DNA of 36,421 bases from positions 18,809 to 55,229 of the forward strand of contig NWUY0300062327.1 in assembly GCA_004151065.3 (NCBI GenBank). The letters run 5' to 3'. The stretch is from Larix sibirica. Its lineage: Eukaryota; Streptophyta; Pinopsida; Pinales; Pinaceae. The notes under the pieces were generated by a model. That model saw only the letters and a program-made list of their open reading frames with translations, was not told where the DNA came from and did no database searches. How positions within the stretch are numbered: position 1 is the stretch's first letter; every line of letters begins with the position of its first letter. Of the stretch, positions 1 to 11,290 are shown piece after piece. The position numbers were made by a program, and so were the translations under genes.

Positions 1-33
1 ATATATTTTTATTTTTAATAAATATTATATAAA

Positions 34-51
34 ACACACACACACACACAC
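34..51. repeat. (AC)9 microsatellite
   Basis: Nine perfect AC dinucleotides are read directly. They sit in AT-rich sequence at the left edge of the window. Confidence 0.95.
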
Positions 52-159
52 TTTTATTGTCTAAATATTTTATTATAAATAAATAAAAGATAAAAATATG
101 CATGAATTCAAAAAATTAATGAATTGTATTGATTGTACAAAATAAGAATAAATAGCATT

Positions 160-325
160 GAATGTTATCACTACTTCAAATTGACACCTACACAGATTAA
201 TGATAACAACAAATGACAACGCCATTCAAATGTTTCCACCCTAAATAATACAAAAAAACATGGTGCATGCAGAAGGTTGTTTATCTCAATCATTTGTTTG
301 CATTCATAGATGATTATTGGCTTCT
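160..325. repeat. Dispersed repeat, copy 1 (partners near 8.2 kb and 9.15 kb)
   Basis: The stretch ending in catggtgcatgca (about 262-274) resembles 8200-8283, which ends in the same 13 bases and shares tcacttcttcaaat-like and tttccacc blocks. The next stretch, from ggttgtttatctcaatcatt (275-294), resembles 9151-9200. Both matches are imperfect, by-eye similarities in direct orientation. The repeat type is not recognised. Confidence 0.5.
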
Positions 326-412
326 AAAGTCTACATCGGTGTACATACCCTACACCACTTTGGATTTGAACATGTGACCCCCTACAAGGAAACACGTTTT
401 CTTAACCATTAA
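320..412 (-). repeat. Possible tRNA-derived SINE head (A and B boxes, minus strand)
   Basis: Read on the minus strand, 397-408 gives tggttaagaaaa, close to a Pol III A box (TGGNNNAGNNG). About 24 bases further, 362-373 gives atgttcaaatcc, close to the B box (GGTTCRANNCC). The order and spacing fit a tRNA-like promoter, but the region does not fold into an obvious complete tRNA. A tRNA-derived SINE is the likeliest reading; a decayed tRNA pseudogene is the alternative. No poly(A) tail or target duplication was identified. Confidence 0.4.
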
Positions 413-431
413 CCCCCCCCCCCCCCCCCCC
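413..431. repeat. Poly-C run (19 C)
   Basis: Nineteen consecutive C residues lie just 5', in minus-strand terms, of the tRNA-like A box. Runs of this kind are prone to length errors in assembly. Confidence 0.95.
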
Positions 432-598
432 ACACATATATTGTTGGACACATTTCATTCATAAAAGGTGAGGAAGGGGAAAAAATCTAAAAAATAAATT
501 GTATTTTTTATTCATAATAAAAGAGAGGTTGAATTATGTAAGGAACAATTTTCAAGTTAATTATCGTAATTATTTACTTGCATTTTAGTTGACTATTA

Positions 599-959
599 TG
601 TTGGATATGTGTTGTATTCTTTTCTTGTAGGCTACGGAAGCAAAGAGCTTGGGGGCCTCCCCTCATAAGTGAGGGGTTAAGGAATACCTTCCCAAAGGGA
701 GCTTGGGGACTTGTTCCCTAAAAAAATTGGTTCATTTTTTGTTTTATTTGGCCAATGGCTTCATCCCATTGTAATATGATCCAAGTTAAGGGATTACTAT
801 TGTAATCCAATCTTGCATAACAAATTAGGATTAAGTGAGGATGTGAAATACCTATATATTGTACTATGAACATTTAAGCAAATATAGTCATAGAGAGAGG
901 CATGACTCCGAGTTTTTCATTTTATTGGTTAAGGGTTTCCAAGGTAAATCTTTGTGGTA

Positions 960-990
<31 letters not shown>

Positions 991-1074
991 ATATTATTGT
1001 ATTGTCTTAATATTATATTAGCATACATACTCGTGCATAAATTTATCAAACTCTTCAAATTAATAATGATGGCA
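599..1074 (+). mobile_element. Probable solo LTR 'A' (~476 bp)
   Basis: The sequence begins tgttggatatgtgttgtat and ends ggca. It carries a promoter-like cctatatattgta block at about 850-863. Its start and TATA region match 14641-15124, which begins tgttgtgtatgtgttatat and has gcctatatattgta. The two are almost the same length (476 and 484 bp), which suggests one LTR family. The flanks are tatta (594-598) and tatga (1075-1079), a 4-of-5 match to a target duplication. No primer-binding site follows, so a solo LTR is inferred. The right end was chosen from length and flank and is less certain than the left. Confidence 0.55.
963..990. repeat. (TG)14 microsatellite
   Basis: Fourteen perfect TG dinucleotides lie inside the distal part of probable solo LTR A. 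The related LTR at 14641 lacks the run, so it expanded after the copies separated. Confidence 0.95.
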
Positions 1075-1079
1075 TATGA

Positions 1080-4000
1080 TAACTTAAATGGTAGTTATTA
1101 GCTTTAGTCTTCTTCACAGTGTCATGTTCAAACTGCTTAGATTTGTTTGTCATTTATACTCCTTTAAACTTTGGTATTGCAAGGTTATCTTGTCTATCCA
1201 TCTAGTTGTAGTGTTAATTAATGGTTGTTATAATATTTGATATTGTTGGAGAAAGATTAGTCTTAGTTTCATTTATATTTTCATGTTTAGATTCATTTTT
1301 TGTTGAAAATTTTGTCTCGCAATAGCAAGAGCAACAAGGTGGCAATCACCCCTATGCCTTTGGCCAAAATGCTTAAAGTTTTGGAAACTTTTGCTTGTAA
1401 TAATTCCTTGATTGCTTTAGAAAAACTATGTTTTTTTGGAATTTTAATATTTTCGTTATGAAAAGTTTTGAATGTTATTTTTTATTTCATTTTTATAGTG
1501 TTTTTATGTTTTTTGAAACTAGAAAATATAAATTTTCAATGTTAAAAAAAACACATTGATTTATATTTATTAAACATATGTAGTCGTTCTTGATTTATTT
1601 TGAAAAAAAAGGGTTAATGCAAAAAAGATAATCACAAGTGATGTACATATGGAGGGATGAAGGAATCAGAAAGAGGGTGATCATTAACAAAAGGTGGACT
1701 TCGTTAATAGGAAAACTGAATGGAAGGGATTGAACAAATATCAATAGGATGAGACTACTTCTGTATAGGAAGGACACTACACCTATGTTACTAGTAATTT
1801 GATGTTGAGGTATTGTATTAAGAAACTAAGACAAGTAACCCAATTTTGATTTCTTGATTAGTACCATTTTTCGGAGAAACTAAGATGAGTTCTTGCAGAA
1901 GGAAAAAGTGTTCAAAGCTATATCCACTTAAAGCTACTAGTTAAGTCCATTGAAGTCACTAAAAACTTCTCAAGGTAGAGGGAAAATATGTTATAATCCA
2001 ATAAAAAATGTGCATAAAATGGCCATTATATTTGCTATGTTTTTGCTTGGTTGAAAACGATTTAAATTTGTGCTTTCAATAAGGATTTAACTTTGGTAAA
2101 GTCCCTCTAAAGGCTTATGTAAATCCTATGCATAGTATGGCTTTCTTTAAAAAAAATGGTTATGACATTAAATAGTAACTAGTCATGCTACAACATAAGG
2201 GGCTAGTGATGAGTTTCACAAGAGAAAACACATGCAAGCATATGACCATATAGATTTTAAAATTATCATCAAGCAAGAGTTTGTCCCTATAGATATTACC
2301 ATTGCAATAGAGAACTAAAAATAAATAAATAAAAATAAACATTAACATGAACCAAATATAAGCTATGTACAATTTTATTTTGTGTTTCTTGTTTGTGAAG
2401 AAAATATTATGTTAAAAATACTATTGTCAATCATGGCTAGCACAACCTAATAAAGAAAGAGAAAATAAGAAAGGGACAACTGCAAGTATACATAAGACAA
2501 GAAGTGAACTTCTTCATAAAAATTTAAAATCTACAAAGGAAAAACTTATCATAGTTTCACAAGTGACATAAAGGCCTCTATAATTAGTAAAAGTAATGCT
2601 CTTTCGTAGTAGCTTTATAATGCATTAGTGTAGTTCAAACACTTACAAATTTTCTATTAATCACATTATTTTAAAAGAAAGCGAATCAAGAGTTTTATCA
2701 ACATGGAAATGTAGATACCATCATTCGGTTCCTATGATGTCTAATTATAACTATCAACAAAATGCTCTGTTGTCATACAAAAACTTTGGATTCATCCTTC
2801 TTTCCAATGTCTAATTTGTTTTTCTTTGATCTAGTGCCAATAGCCTTACAGATCCCTTATTCTCAAGATCCATTAGAAGTTGCATATTTGTCAATGCTTT
2901 TGTAAATTGTTACATACTCTTATAAGAGGCTTTGTGAACATTATCTCCAACACCCCTTTAGTCATCCTAGATTCACTACTTGACCTTGCCCCTTCCTTTT
3001 CTTTGTTGTCCTCCTTGGGTAAATAAGTTTCATGGCAATCATATAAGACATTACCATTTGCAGAGGTTGGATTTTTGGAAGAATTTCCAGATGTCTGAGT
3101 CCTAAAGGTGATGAAATGTGGCAAGGACAAGACTCCCCCATTGATATGTGTTCTCCAAAGTCATGGGAATTATGCTCTTCACTCAAAATTGTTCTAGTAG
3201 AATGTAAAATTCTTGTATGAAATGAAATATCAACATCATGTGTGTCCTCATAAGAAAACAAGTGAATTTATTGAGCTACTTTATGAGGATATACATGATT
3301 CTCCTCTACTGTATTCAATGGTATGTCATAATCATCTTTTGTGCTAGGAATTGCAAAAGCTTCTCTAGAAAACTCATTTTGGTCCACTACCATGTACTAA
3401 TCAAAATATTTGATTTGTCCAAGTTATAATTTGGAATTGATTGGGATAACTAGTGTATAGGGATCTTATTTTGATCAAGTGGAGAGATTAATCCATATTC
3501 TCCTTGTGAAATTTGGTTTATCTTGAGCAAGTTGGGTGCTCAAACTTCCTTGTGGTTTTTTGGGAGAGTGCTTGGTTTCTGAGTTAGTATGTTAGTGATC
3601 AAACCTCGGCATGGGGGTTGCCTTAAATTTAGAGTGTGTATTGGAAAAGTGGAATTTTCTTAATCATTATTTATTCTAGAGGAAGTAACAAATACAAATG
3701 TTTTTTTGTTATCATTTCTACTTCACTTGATTGATTATATTAATTGTTTATATGTGTTCATGAGTGCTTTGAAAAATAATTTGTAAGTAATAGTTTAGTT
3801 ATTGTTTAAAATAATAATGAAAAATTAAACAAAAAACTCTTCAAGGATTTTGAACCTAATTCATGAGAGACATTCTGGTAATATAGATTGTAGTGCTAAT
3901 CAAGGAGACGTGTATGGTGAACAAATCTGAGTCAACATCCAAGTAACCATTCAAGATAATTCTAAGAGAAAAAATAAATGGGAAATAAGCATGGTGTGTT

Positions 4001-4515
4001 ACCTAAAGAAATTTTGTAGACTTGTGGAACTATCGTGGAAATACTAGAGTGTAAAAAACCATTGTATGTTTATACTCGTCGACACTTAAAAACTAAAAAC
4101 ATTAGGTGAGAAATATAAATATGCCTAAAACATTAACATGATTAAACTATGCAAAATATATAGAAAAAATGCATCCAACTTATTTGAGGTGTATAATAAA
4201 TCTATGAGGGTGAATACTTTATCCATTCATATCCTTTCATGATTCAATCCACAAAGACCCATTTCACAACCACAACTAAGTTTATACAAAAATACATTGT
4301 GGAATTCAATCAAACCCTACCAAAAAAACTAGTATTCTCTAGTTTCTAGCTCAACCTAGAAAACCCACTTCACATCTATTCAACCTAGAAAAATCCACTT
4401 CACATCAGCTCAACCCACATATTGTTGAAGAGAAATCAAAGCTCCCAACATCGTGTAATCCTAGATCGAAATTGTTTTTACACACCACACAACATAGACA
4501 CCATGTTACAGATTC
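1080..4515. other. AT-rich DNA with no recognised gene
   Basis: Only short open frames occur, the longest being 99 and 79 codons on the minus strand between 2891 and 3261. They overlap each other, lack a recognisable domain and show no codon pattern that sets them apart from chance. The stretch could be long-decayed retroelement sequence. I see no RNA gene, no LTR boundary and no convincing regulatory site. Confidence 0.6.
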
Positions 4516-5018
4516 TAAGAATGGTGAGAGAAAAGGAAGAGGGGGGTGGGATAAAAGGAATGGGAAATTAGAGAGAGAATGAGAAGGACGGGGAAAGGGA
4601 GAAGAGAAAGAGTAAAATCAAGAGGGGAATAGGGGGGGAGTGAGAGGGAGAAGAAAAAGAGGAGGAAGAAGGTGAGTGGGTGGAAGAAAAAGAGGATGGG
4701 GATGGAATAGGGGAGAAATGGAAAGAGAAAGAAGGATACTAATTAAAGGAATAAAAAGAAAAATAATAAGGAGAGGAAAAAGAGAGGGAGTTGGACAGGA
4801 AGAGGAAGGAGAAGGAGAATAAGACTGGGAACATAGTGGATGAGAAGAATAAAATAAAGAGGAAGGAAGAGAGGGAAAGGGAAAAGAAAAGAGGAAGAAG
4901 AAGAAGAAAGAGGAGGTTGGGAGAAAATCAAAGGGAAGGGGAAAGAAGGATGAGAAAGAAAAAGGAAAGGGAGAGTAAGAAGAGTGATAAGGAGAGAAAG
5001 AGGAGGAAGAGGAAGAGT
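4516..5018 (+). repeat. Purine-rich (GA) low-complexity tract, ~500 bp
   Basis: The plus strand is overwhelmingly A and G, with only scattered pyrimidines, built from variants of gga, gaaga, aaggaa and ggagga. Both edges are abrupt: mixed sequence lies before 4516, and gtatgtaaaccctac follows at about 5018. The apparent open frames here (77 codons rich in K, R and E on plus; 62 codons of F, L, S and P on minus) are by-products of the composition and are not called as genes. Such tracts can form H-DNA and often arise by slippage expansion. Confidence 0.9.
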
Positions 5019-6270
5019 ATGTAAACCCTACAACCTTGTTTTTGTGTTCTTTGTTTTGTAATTTCTGATCTCATTTCTTAAACCCTATGGTAAAATCCAT
5101 ATTACCTTCATCTCAAATATAAATTGTCACATCAATCCCAAATCCCATCCACTCACATATCAAAATCTCAACTAAAATATTGAAATATAAATCAAATGGA
5201 GGTAAATGCAAAATGATATTACCTTTTATGTGATGGGAATCCAATAGATCCAATGAAGGGTTGTCACATCTTCCTTGGTTTCTCCTATTGCATGACCTAG
5301 AAGCCTCTATCAACTCCAAAATATCTACTCCTCAAAATCATGAGAAAAATAATTGAAAGTCACCTTGTTTTTCCCCTTTATTTTCAAAATGCAAAGATAA
5401 TGCAATGCAAGCCCACATATTACATTTTATTTTTTTCCTGATTGCATTTTATTTTTTTCCAGATTGTAATTTTTTTTTTCATCATGGTTATGTGGTGTAC
5501 TGATGTGAAGGATTCATTTTTGTCACAAGGAACAAATTTCATTCTTTTCATTCCCCTTACTTATATTATAATTTGTTTCGAGCAATTTTGCATTCAAACA
5601 AATCACTATATTCCTTACGATCATTGTATATGTTGGATTTGATCCCTAGATTCAGAGACTAAATACCACATTGGCTTCATAATTTCATACATGCTATGAG
5701 ATCAGAGGGTGGGTATTCTACCTTTATAAGGACTTTCATGAATTACTCTAGAACCTAATGGTATAATAGAAAGTCAAAGGTTCCTAACCATCTTCTTTTA
5801 GCAATTGTTTGACCTACACCATTGTCTTTCTCAAAAAAAATATTCTAGAGTGACATGTATCATGTTGGTTACTTCCTACTTTCAACCAAGCTCGAGCAAG
5901 GAGGGACCTCATGAGAAAATTTCTAACATAGACAAAAGGTGCATTAGACAATGCATAACCCTTAGTAAAAATCACTAAGTCTCACAACCATAAGATAGTT
6001 ATTTTTGGTGACAAATTGTAAAAGGAATGTCCCAAGGTAGTGTGACTCTTCCTCTTAAGTTTCAACCTGGTTTGATGATTTTTTTTACTTTTAGATGTCT
6101 TAAAAAAAATTTAGATGTTTCTTTTATATATTAGTGTCACCTAAGCAATGTTGAGGTGGAATATTAGTGGGATTAGATTTAAATGTTTTGATTATTATTG
6201 TTCACCTCTAAGTAGTAAGTAATGATAGCCATTCGTTTTTTAAATGGTTAAACATGTCACGTGCTTGGGA

Positions 6271-6317
6271 GTAATCAAACCTTCGAGGTAATAGCACCAC
6301 CTTTACTTGACCAACCA
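6271..6317 (-). repeat. Possible second tRNA-derived SINE head (minus strand)
   Basis: On the minus strand 6306-6317 reads tggttggtcaag, an A-box-like string. About 24 bases downstream, 6271-6281 reads ggtttgattac, resembling a B box with the expected GGTT and GATT core. The spacing is like the pair at 362-408, although the sequences differ. Ends, tail and target duplication were not identified, so this is a weak call. Confidence 0.35.
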
Positions 6318-7523
6318 TTCAAGTCCCCAATAACTATGACGTTGGTCTTAGAAATAATATTATATATGGGGGGTATTATTTTACTTAAATAAGGGGATTC
6401 CATGTCAGTATACCTTACCCACTAACACTCCAAAGAGTGAATATATTATTGTTGTCACCCTAATTTCACTCACATGTGACATTTAAATAGTTGTGCTTGG
6501 AAACATTGCAAATCCACATATAACTAATGTAATGAAGTCAATTACATAGTATAAAGGCTATATACACACCACCACGCAAAGTCAAACCTTTATTTTACCA
6601 TTTCCAAGATTATGCAATATATTCCTCAATATTTGCACCAAACACGATGAAAAAGATTCGATAATCATATTACCACTGTAAATTTGTAAATTCAAATACT
6701 CTACGGCTCATAAATGCCCAGTTATATGTTGAAACAATGACATGGTTGTGAATGGACCGACTAAATCCTCCCACCTCATAAAAATTTGGTCCTTTAGCTC
6801 TCCTTGAGGTCTAATAAGGCACATGAGCACCCATGAATCAAATAGGAGCATTCAGATGGGAACTAGATCAGATTAGAGGTTCAATTATGCTTAAATATAT
6901 AATCCAGGGCTAAGCATTAAGAAGAAGGAATTTAGAGTAAGGCTATGTTAGAAAAATAGAGCCAAAGGGTGAATAATCCATTTCTCCCATTCACCTATTT
7001 CTTGTTTTATTTCCCACGTTGTTCATTAATCCTCCAAAGCGACCAATCATAAGGGGAAATGTTACCCAACTTCATCAAAATTAGAAATTGAGCCTAAATA
7101 GAGTTTAAAAGGACCCTCCCAAGGAGAAAACTATATCTCACCACAACAAGATCTCTCTCCCTAGGTAATCTATCATATTTTTTATTTTATTTTCCATTGG
7201 AATAAATTAGTTGTTATTGCTTCCCCCAAAAAATGTTGTTTGAATGTTATTTAAATCATCGGATCCATTGTTTAATGTTTTTATAGCTATCATATTCGGT
7301 TTTATTATTGTCACCTTACCTTTTATTCTTTCTTCCTAGCTCTGAAAACCTTTTAGTAGAGGGTTTTTAACACTCACAAGCACAAAAAAATCCATATCAT
7401 TTATCCTTCAAATTTTTTATAGAGTCATGAAAAAATTGGTTTGGACATAACATGGTGATATGTAAGGGTGTGTGTATGTTTTTGCTTTTTCCCAATGGGA
7501 TTAGGATTATAGGAAACATTTAA

Positions 7524-7583
7524 AATCATTAATAAATATTCTAAACTCATAAAATTCATTAATAAATATTCTAAACTCATAAA
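7524..7583. repeat. Tandem duplication, 30-bp unit, two copies
   Basis: The block cattaataaatattctaaa starts at 7527 and again at 7557. The two units are nearly identical over 25 or more bases, which implies a recent slippage duplication. Confidence 0.9.
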
Positions 7584-7747
7584 CTTTATTTGAATTTTTA
7601 TATTATCAATGTTAGGCCCTATAGGTAGGGATTGAATTGATTATATGAAAAGGTGGTGACTCACCTATACATGTTATAGGCCCACTTCCACCCGAGGTGA
7701 ATATCATTGATAAAATTACATTACCATGTTCCTTTACCAATACCTGA

Positions 7748-7813
7748 GGTATCCAAGGAGTGCTTGAAGGCAAGGATCAAGGTATCCATGGGGTGCTTGA
7801 AGGCAAGGATTGA
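7748..7813. repeat. Tandem duplication, 33-bp unit, two copies
   Basis: The unit begins ggtatcca at 7748 and again at 7781, and each copy contains gtgcttgaaggcaaggat. Only a few bases differ between copies. Confidence 0.9.
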
Positions 7814-8039
7814 AATTGTAGTAAAAAAAGGTCATGACTTGTTTGTACATATATAAATCCAAGTCCACCCATGTTCTCCATAAGGCCTACCATGATTTTT
7901 TTATTATTAGGTTTCCATCTAGTAACAAGTGAAAATGTTTATAATTATGAAGATGATTCAAGTTTCAGTCTTAAACTGTAGGGTCCAATAAAAAGAAAGA
8001 AAAAAAGAATCAACTCTAATTACAAACAATAAACCCAAG

Positions 8040-8290
8040 TCTCATTAAAAAAAATATGTATACTTTTATTGTAGATATGTATTTTGTTTTTTAATATATA
8101 TTATATAAAGGTATGTGTCAACTCAAACAAATAATGATAAGTATTGATAATGTATAGTGACAAGTATCGATAATATAAAGTGAGGCTAAATACCATGGAG
8201 TGCCATCACTTCTTCAAATGCCTACAAAAGTTAATGGCAAGTGGCACTCTTTAAGTATTTCCACCAGCAAAGCATGGTGCATGCACCCAT
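8040..8290. repeat. Dispersed repeat, copy 2
   Basis: The stretch resembles about 100-275, with the clearest block at 8200-8283 (tcacttcttcaaat, tttccacc, catggtgcatgca). It stands in direct orientation about 8 kb from copy 1. The element type is not recognised. Confidence 0.5.
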
Positions 8291-9600
8291 TTGCTCTACT
8301 AACGTTATTCCAACTAACAACACATAAATAATCCTCACACTTCTTCACAAGCTAAACCGATCTCACAATCACACAATCCTTATCCTTATCTAATTGTATA
8401 CATTAAAATATGTAATAAAAGCTCTCCTAACCTTATAAGATTTTTAAAATTCTCTTGGTGCCTAAAAACTTTAGAAGAGAGTGTACGTTTTCAATAGTTG
8501 AATAAACTTTATGGGTAAAAATCTTGATAGCTATCATTGTCTATTGTCACATAACACAAATGGTACATCCGTGACCCTAATTACTTTCCCACCCCACTCA
8601 TCCATAGCGTGGCCAAATTTTCAAACAATATCTTTTCAAATGAAATGAAAGGGGAGAATCTTTATGGAATGGGAAATTTGATGAGCATAATTCTCATCTT
8701 TAAATTATTTTATTTTAAATGTTCCATCAATGTTTGCACTTGAAATATATTAAAAGATGAGCTTCATGATTAGAAATGTATGTTTGATATGATTTTCAAT
8801 GAGTCATGCATGCATTACAGAATAGAAAGTTGACAAAGAAAATATTTTAAAGTAAAATAATGTATGAATAGTAATGATATACACAATAGAGCAAAAGAGT
8901 TAATTTTCAATATTATGTGATTGATTTAAATATATCTTCAAATTATTGCATGGTATCTTTGAGACACTTTTATTAATTATATTGTCTTCTTCAAAATATA
9001 ATCTAAAATTATATATATATATAAAAGAGTCAAAATTGGAATGTTTAAATCTAAACCCTTATTTTCATACTCATGGATAATTAATGATAATGACATGTTG
9101 TAAATATTATATGATGTCTATACTTGTTTTTAAGTGGAGATATTATTAAGGTTGTTTATTTCAATCATTTATTTTCATATTCATGGATAATTAATGATAG
9201 TGACATGTTATAAATATTGAAATATTGTTTGCCAAGTGTAATCAATAGGTAGAGGGAGATAAAAGAGAATTTAAGGTTTTTAGTTGTCAATGGTGGTTTT
9301 TGAAGAGGCAGCCTCTTCTAACCCCCCTACACTCTCCTTAAAGCAATGAATTGTAGTGTTTGTAGTAGTGGTCACCTAACTAGAAAGTGTGAAGCATCTC
9401 CCACTCTATACTAATTGAATTTCATCAAGAAATTTGATAACCCCCTTTGTTACCTTTGCTTATGTGTTTCTAAAGAGAAAGGTTCTCTCCTATCCTAATA
9501 CAACCCTAATTAGAAAATTCATAGGCTTCTGATCATCCCCCAAATAAATGGATAACTACGTGTTGAATTAGTTGGTGCATATAAAAGGAAGCATTCATAT
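8291..9600. other. AT-rich DNA with no recognised gene
   Basis: No open frame of note occurs. The stretch contains a duplicated block (9059-9219, listed separately) and a short CCHC-like string near 9350 that I do not accept as a domain. Its right part may already belong to the 5' region of LINE-1. Confidence 0.55.
9059..9219. repeat. Direct repeat of ~50 bp, period 111
   Basis: About 50 bases at 9059-9108 (ttattttcatactcatggat and onward) recur at 9170-9219 with only a few changes. The second copy is preceded by ggttgtttatttcaatcatt, which links it to the dispersed repeat at 275-325. Confidence 0.85.
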
Positions 9601-9639
9601 CCACTTATGCATAAGAGGATTATATGCATTTAAATTTAA

Positions 9640-10065
9640 GATGAAGGAAGATTATGCTCCCAACTTCAAAGGTGTCCCCTATTTCATGTGGCTAAGAGGA
9701 CGATATCTAACCCAATGGTAATGGTCTGTATAGTTTGATATAGACATTGATGTCCCATCAATGGTCCAATTATAGGTGGGGCTTGCTCACGTCCCACTAT
9801 TTTTTTGGAATTGAAAATTCCTCACATGAATCAACAACAAGCTTGTGCATTATGTGGAGAACTCCACCCCAAATCATAGATTCCATTCATGTACCCAATG
9901 TGTGGAAGTGGATCTAGAAAAAGGAATACCATAAGTAATGTAGTTGAATCTAGATGGTTGGTCTGAAATCCAAGCATTGGACTATGATAACTACCATTCA
10001 AGTGCAACATTTTTCATGAATATGGACATTTCGCTAAATATTTCCTAGAAAACACCAAGCAACCA
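9640..10065 (+). pseudogene. LINE-1 ORF1 fragment (DUF4283-like plus degenerate zinc knuckle)
   Basis: ORF1 proteins of plant L1 elements bind the element RNA and hold it in a nucleoprotein particle. The plus-strand frames read, in order, a WLRGRYLTQW-like segment (~9687-9716), a VPLFFWN segment (~9795), VEVDLEKGIP (~9905), then LNLDGWSEIQALDYDN (~9940-9987) and CNIFHEYGHFAKYF (10003-10044). This is the usual order of a DUF4283 domain leading into a CCHC knuckle. Two of the three Cys of the knuckle are Phe here, so metal binding would be lost. In-frame stops and at least two frame changes show it is dead. The family is assigned from remembered motif order, not from a search. Confidence 0.75.
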
Positions 10066-10690
10066 GCATGAGAGGAATGCTCTAAATTGAGTAAGTATCC
10101 AAAAAGGTAGGCATATGGTCCCCAAAAAAATCTATAGGGACATAAGAATAAAGTATCCAAATCTATTGATATGTTCAAGATTCTAAATTTAATACATGCA
10201 AACCCAAAAGCTTTGGTAATCCATCCCAAGAGCCTCAAGTCACACCCCCTTCTAATCCACTCCACCTCCCCTCTCAACCCTCTCCCACCATAAATTTCTT
10301 TCAACCTCGGGGCCTTAGTGGATCCATCTCCTCCCCCCTCCCCATCCAAGCATCTTATATTCCTCTTTGTGCCATATGCCATTGAGTAGATGTGGCCCCT
10401 TTGCTCCCAATCATCCCTGGAGGACCCTCCTTCCACCTCCCTTGGCCCTCCTTCCCCTCATTTCCAGTCAATGCCCTTGTTTAAGATATCTCAATTTTGG
10501 TACGATGTGTTCACCTTCTATCACCCTTAAGAATTAAATCAACCCATATATGGCAACAAATCTACTAAGATAGGATGAAAATGGATTAAATAAACCAAGG
10601 AGGAAGAAGAATAGAGATAAAAATAACTCAGTATTCAAGAAATTATTATGCATTCCTCCGAAGGAGACATTAAACTCTCCAACCAAAGTT
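10066..10690 (+). other. LINE-1 linker between ORF1 and endonuclease
   Basis: This stretch lies between the zinc-knuckle remnant and the start of the endonuclease trace. In plant LINEs the linker is variable and poorly conserved, and I see no domain. A 140-codon open frame on the opposite strand (10014-10436) covers ORF1-derived sequence and is taken as a shadow. Confidence 0.5.
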
Positions 10691-11290
10691 TTAAAGGAAA
10701 TATATAGGAATTGTATGGGATTAGGCACCATTAAGAAGCAATAGAATTTAAGAACTCTAAGCCATGTTAAAAAACAAAATGTGTTCTACTCGAGGAGAAA
10801 AAATGGGATAATAATGAACTAATCTCCACCCAAAGTAGAATTTGAAGGAAAGGAATCCTCTTAAGCATTAATGTGAGAGGATATTATGATGAATTGATGT
10901 CACCTAGGATTCAGTGGAGATATATCTAATGAGCTCACAATCTAGGCAATGTTATACATTTACTCAATTTAAGGATAAATCTAAAGGTAGGTATTTAAAA
11001 AAATGATCATCTACCCTAATAAATGGCAAGGAAAAAGGAAATGTTGGGAACATTTAAAGGAAATTGGTGACAACCTCCCAAATCAAGGTAAAATTATATT
11101 AGGAGAGTTAAATCTAGTATTGATCCCATCAAAAAACAAGGGTGACATTTTCCTTAGAGAACCAAGTTAAGTTGTCGTAGAAGAGATCATGTAGGATTGG
11201 GATCTTCTAAACCATCTTCCCCAAAGGAAAAATTACATGGGATAATAGAATAATATACACTGGATACATAGCAAAAAACTATACTAATTC
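10690..11290 (+). pseudogene. LINE-1 endonuclease fragment
   Basis: The L1 endonuclease nicks target DNA to prime reverse transcription. The start is visible as YRNCMGLGTIKKQ (~10709), the decayed form of the usual W-N-C-R-G-L-G block. Further on come WEHLKEIGDNLPNQGKII (~11049) and LGELNLVLIPSKNKG, which replaces the GDFN-type motif so that the metal-binding Asp reads Glu and the Asn precedes Leu. DWDLLNHLPQRKNYMG (~11196) matches the next conserved block. Internal stops are frequent. No SDH-type catalytic motif can be read with confidence. Confidence 0.7.

Larger units (their letters stand above)
5019..8039. other. AT-rich DNA with no recognised gene
   Basis: The longest open frames are 66-68 codons (5113-5319 minus and 5442-5642 plus) and neither resembles a known domain. 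Apart from one tRNA-like promoter pair near 6.3 kb and two tandem duplications, listed separately, I can assign nothing. Confidence 0.6.

Noticed and set aside
2891-3261. Two overlapping minus-strand frames (79 and 99 codons) as a possible small gene
   Set aside because: No start context, domain, conserved motif or flanking gene structure; length is within chance for the region.
4743-5024. Open frames in both strands of the purine tract
   Set aside because: Lys/Arg/Glu-rich on plus and Phe/Leu/Ser-rich on minus, exactly as GA composition dictates; no evidence of a gene.
5758-5792. tggtataatag followed by ggttcctaacc as a possible tRNA or SINE promoter
   Set aside because: The two boxes are only about 10 bases apart, too close for Pol III A and B boxes.
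9349-9390. CSVCSSGHLTRKC, a zinc-knuckle-like string on the plus strand
   Set aside because: It has C-x2-C-x3-H-x4-C, one residue short of the standard CCHC spacing, lies upstream of the DUF4283-like region where no knuckle is expected, and has no supporting coding context.
10014-10436. 140-codon minus-strand open frame
   Set aside because: It overlaps the plus-strand LINE-1 ORF1 remnant and its linker and has no domain; it is taken as a shadow frame.
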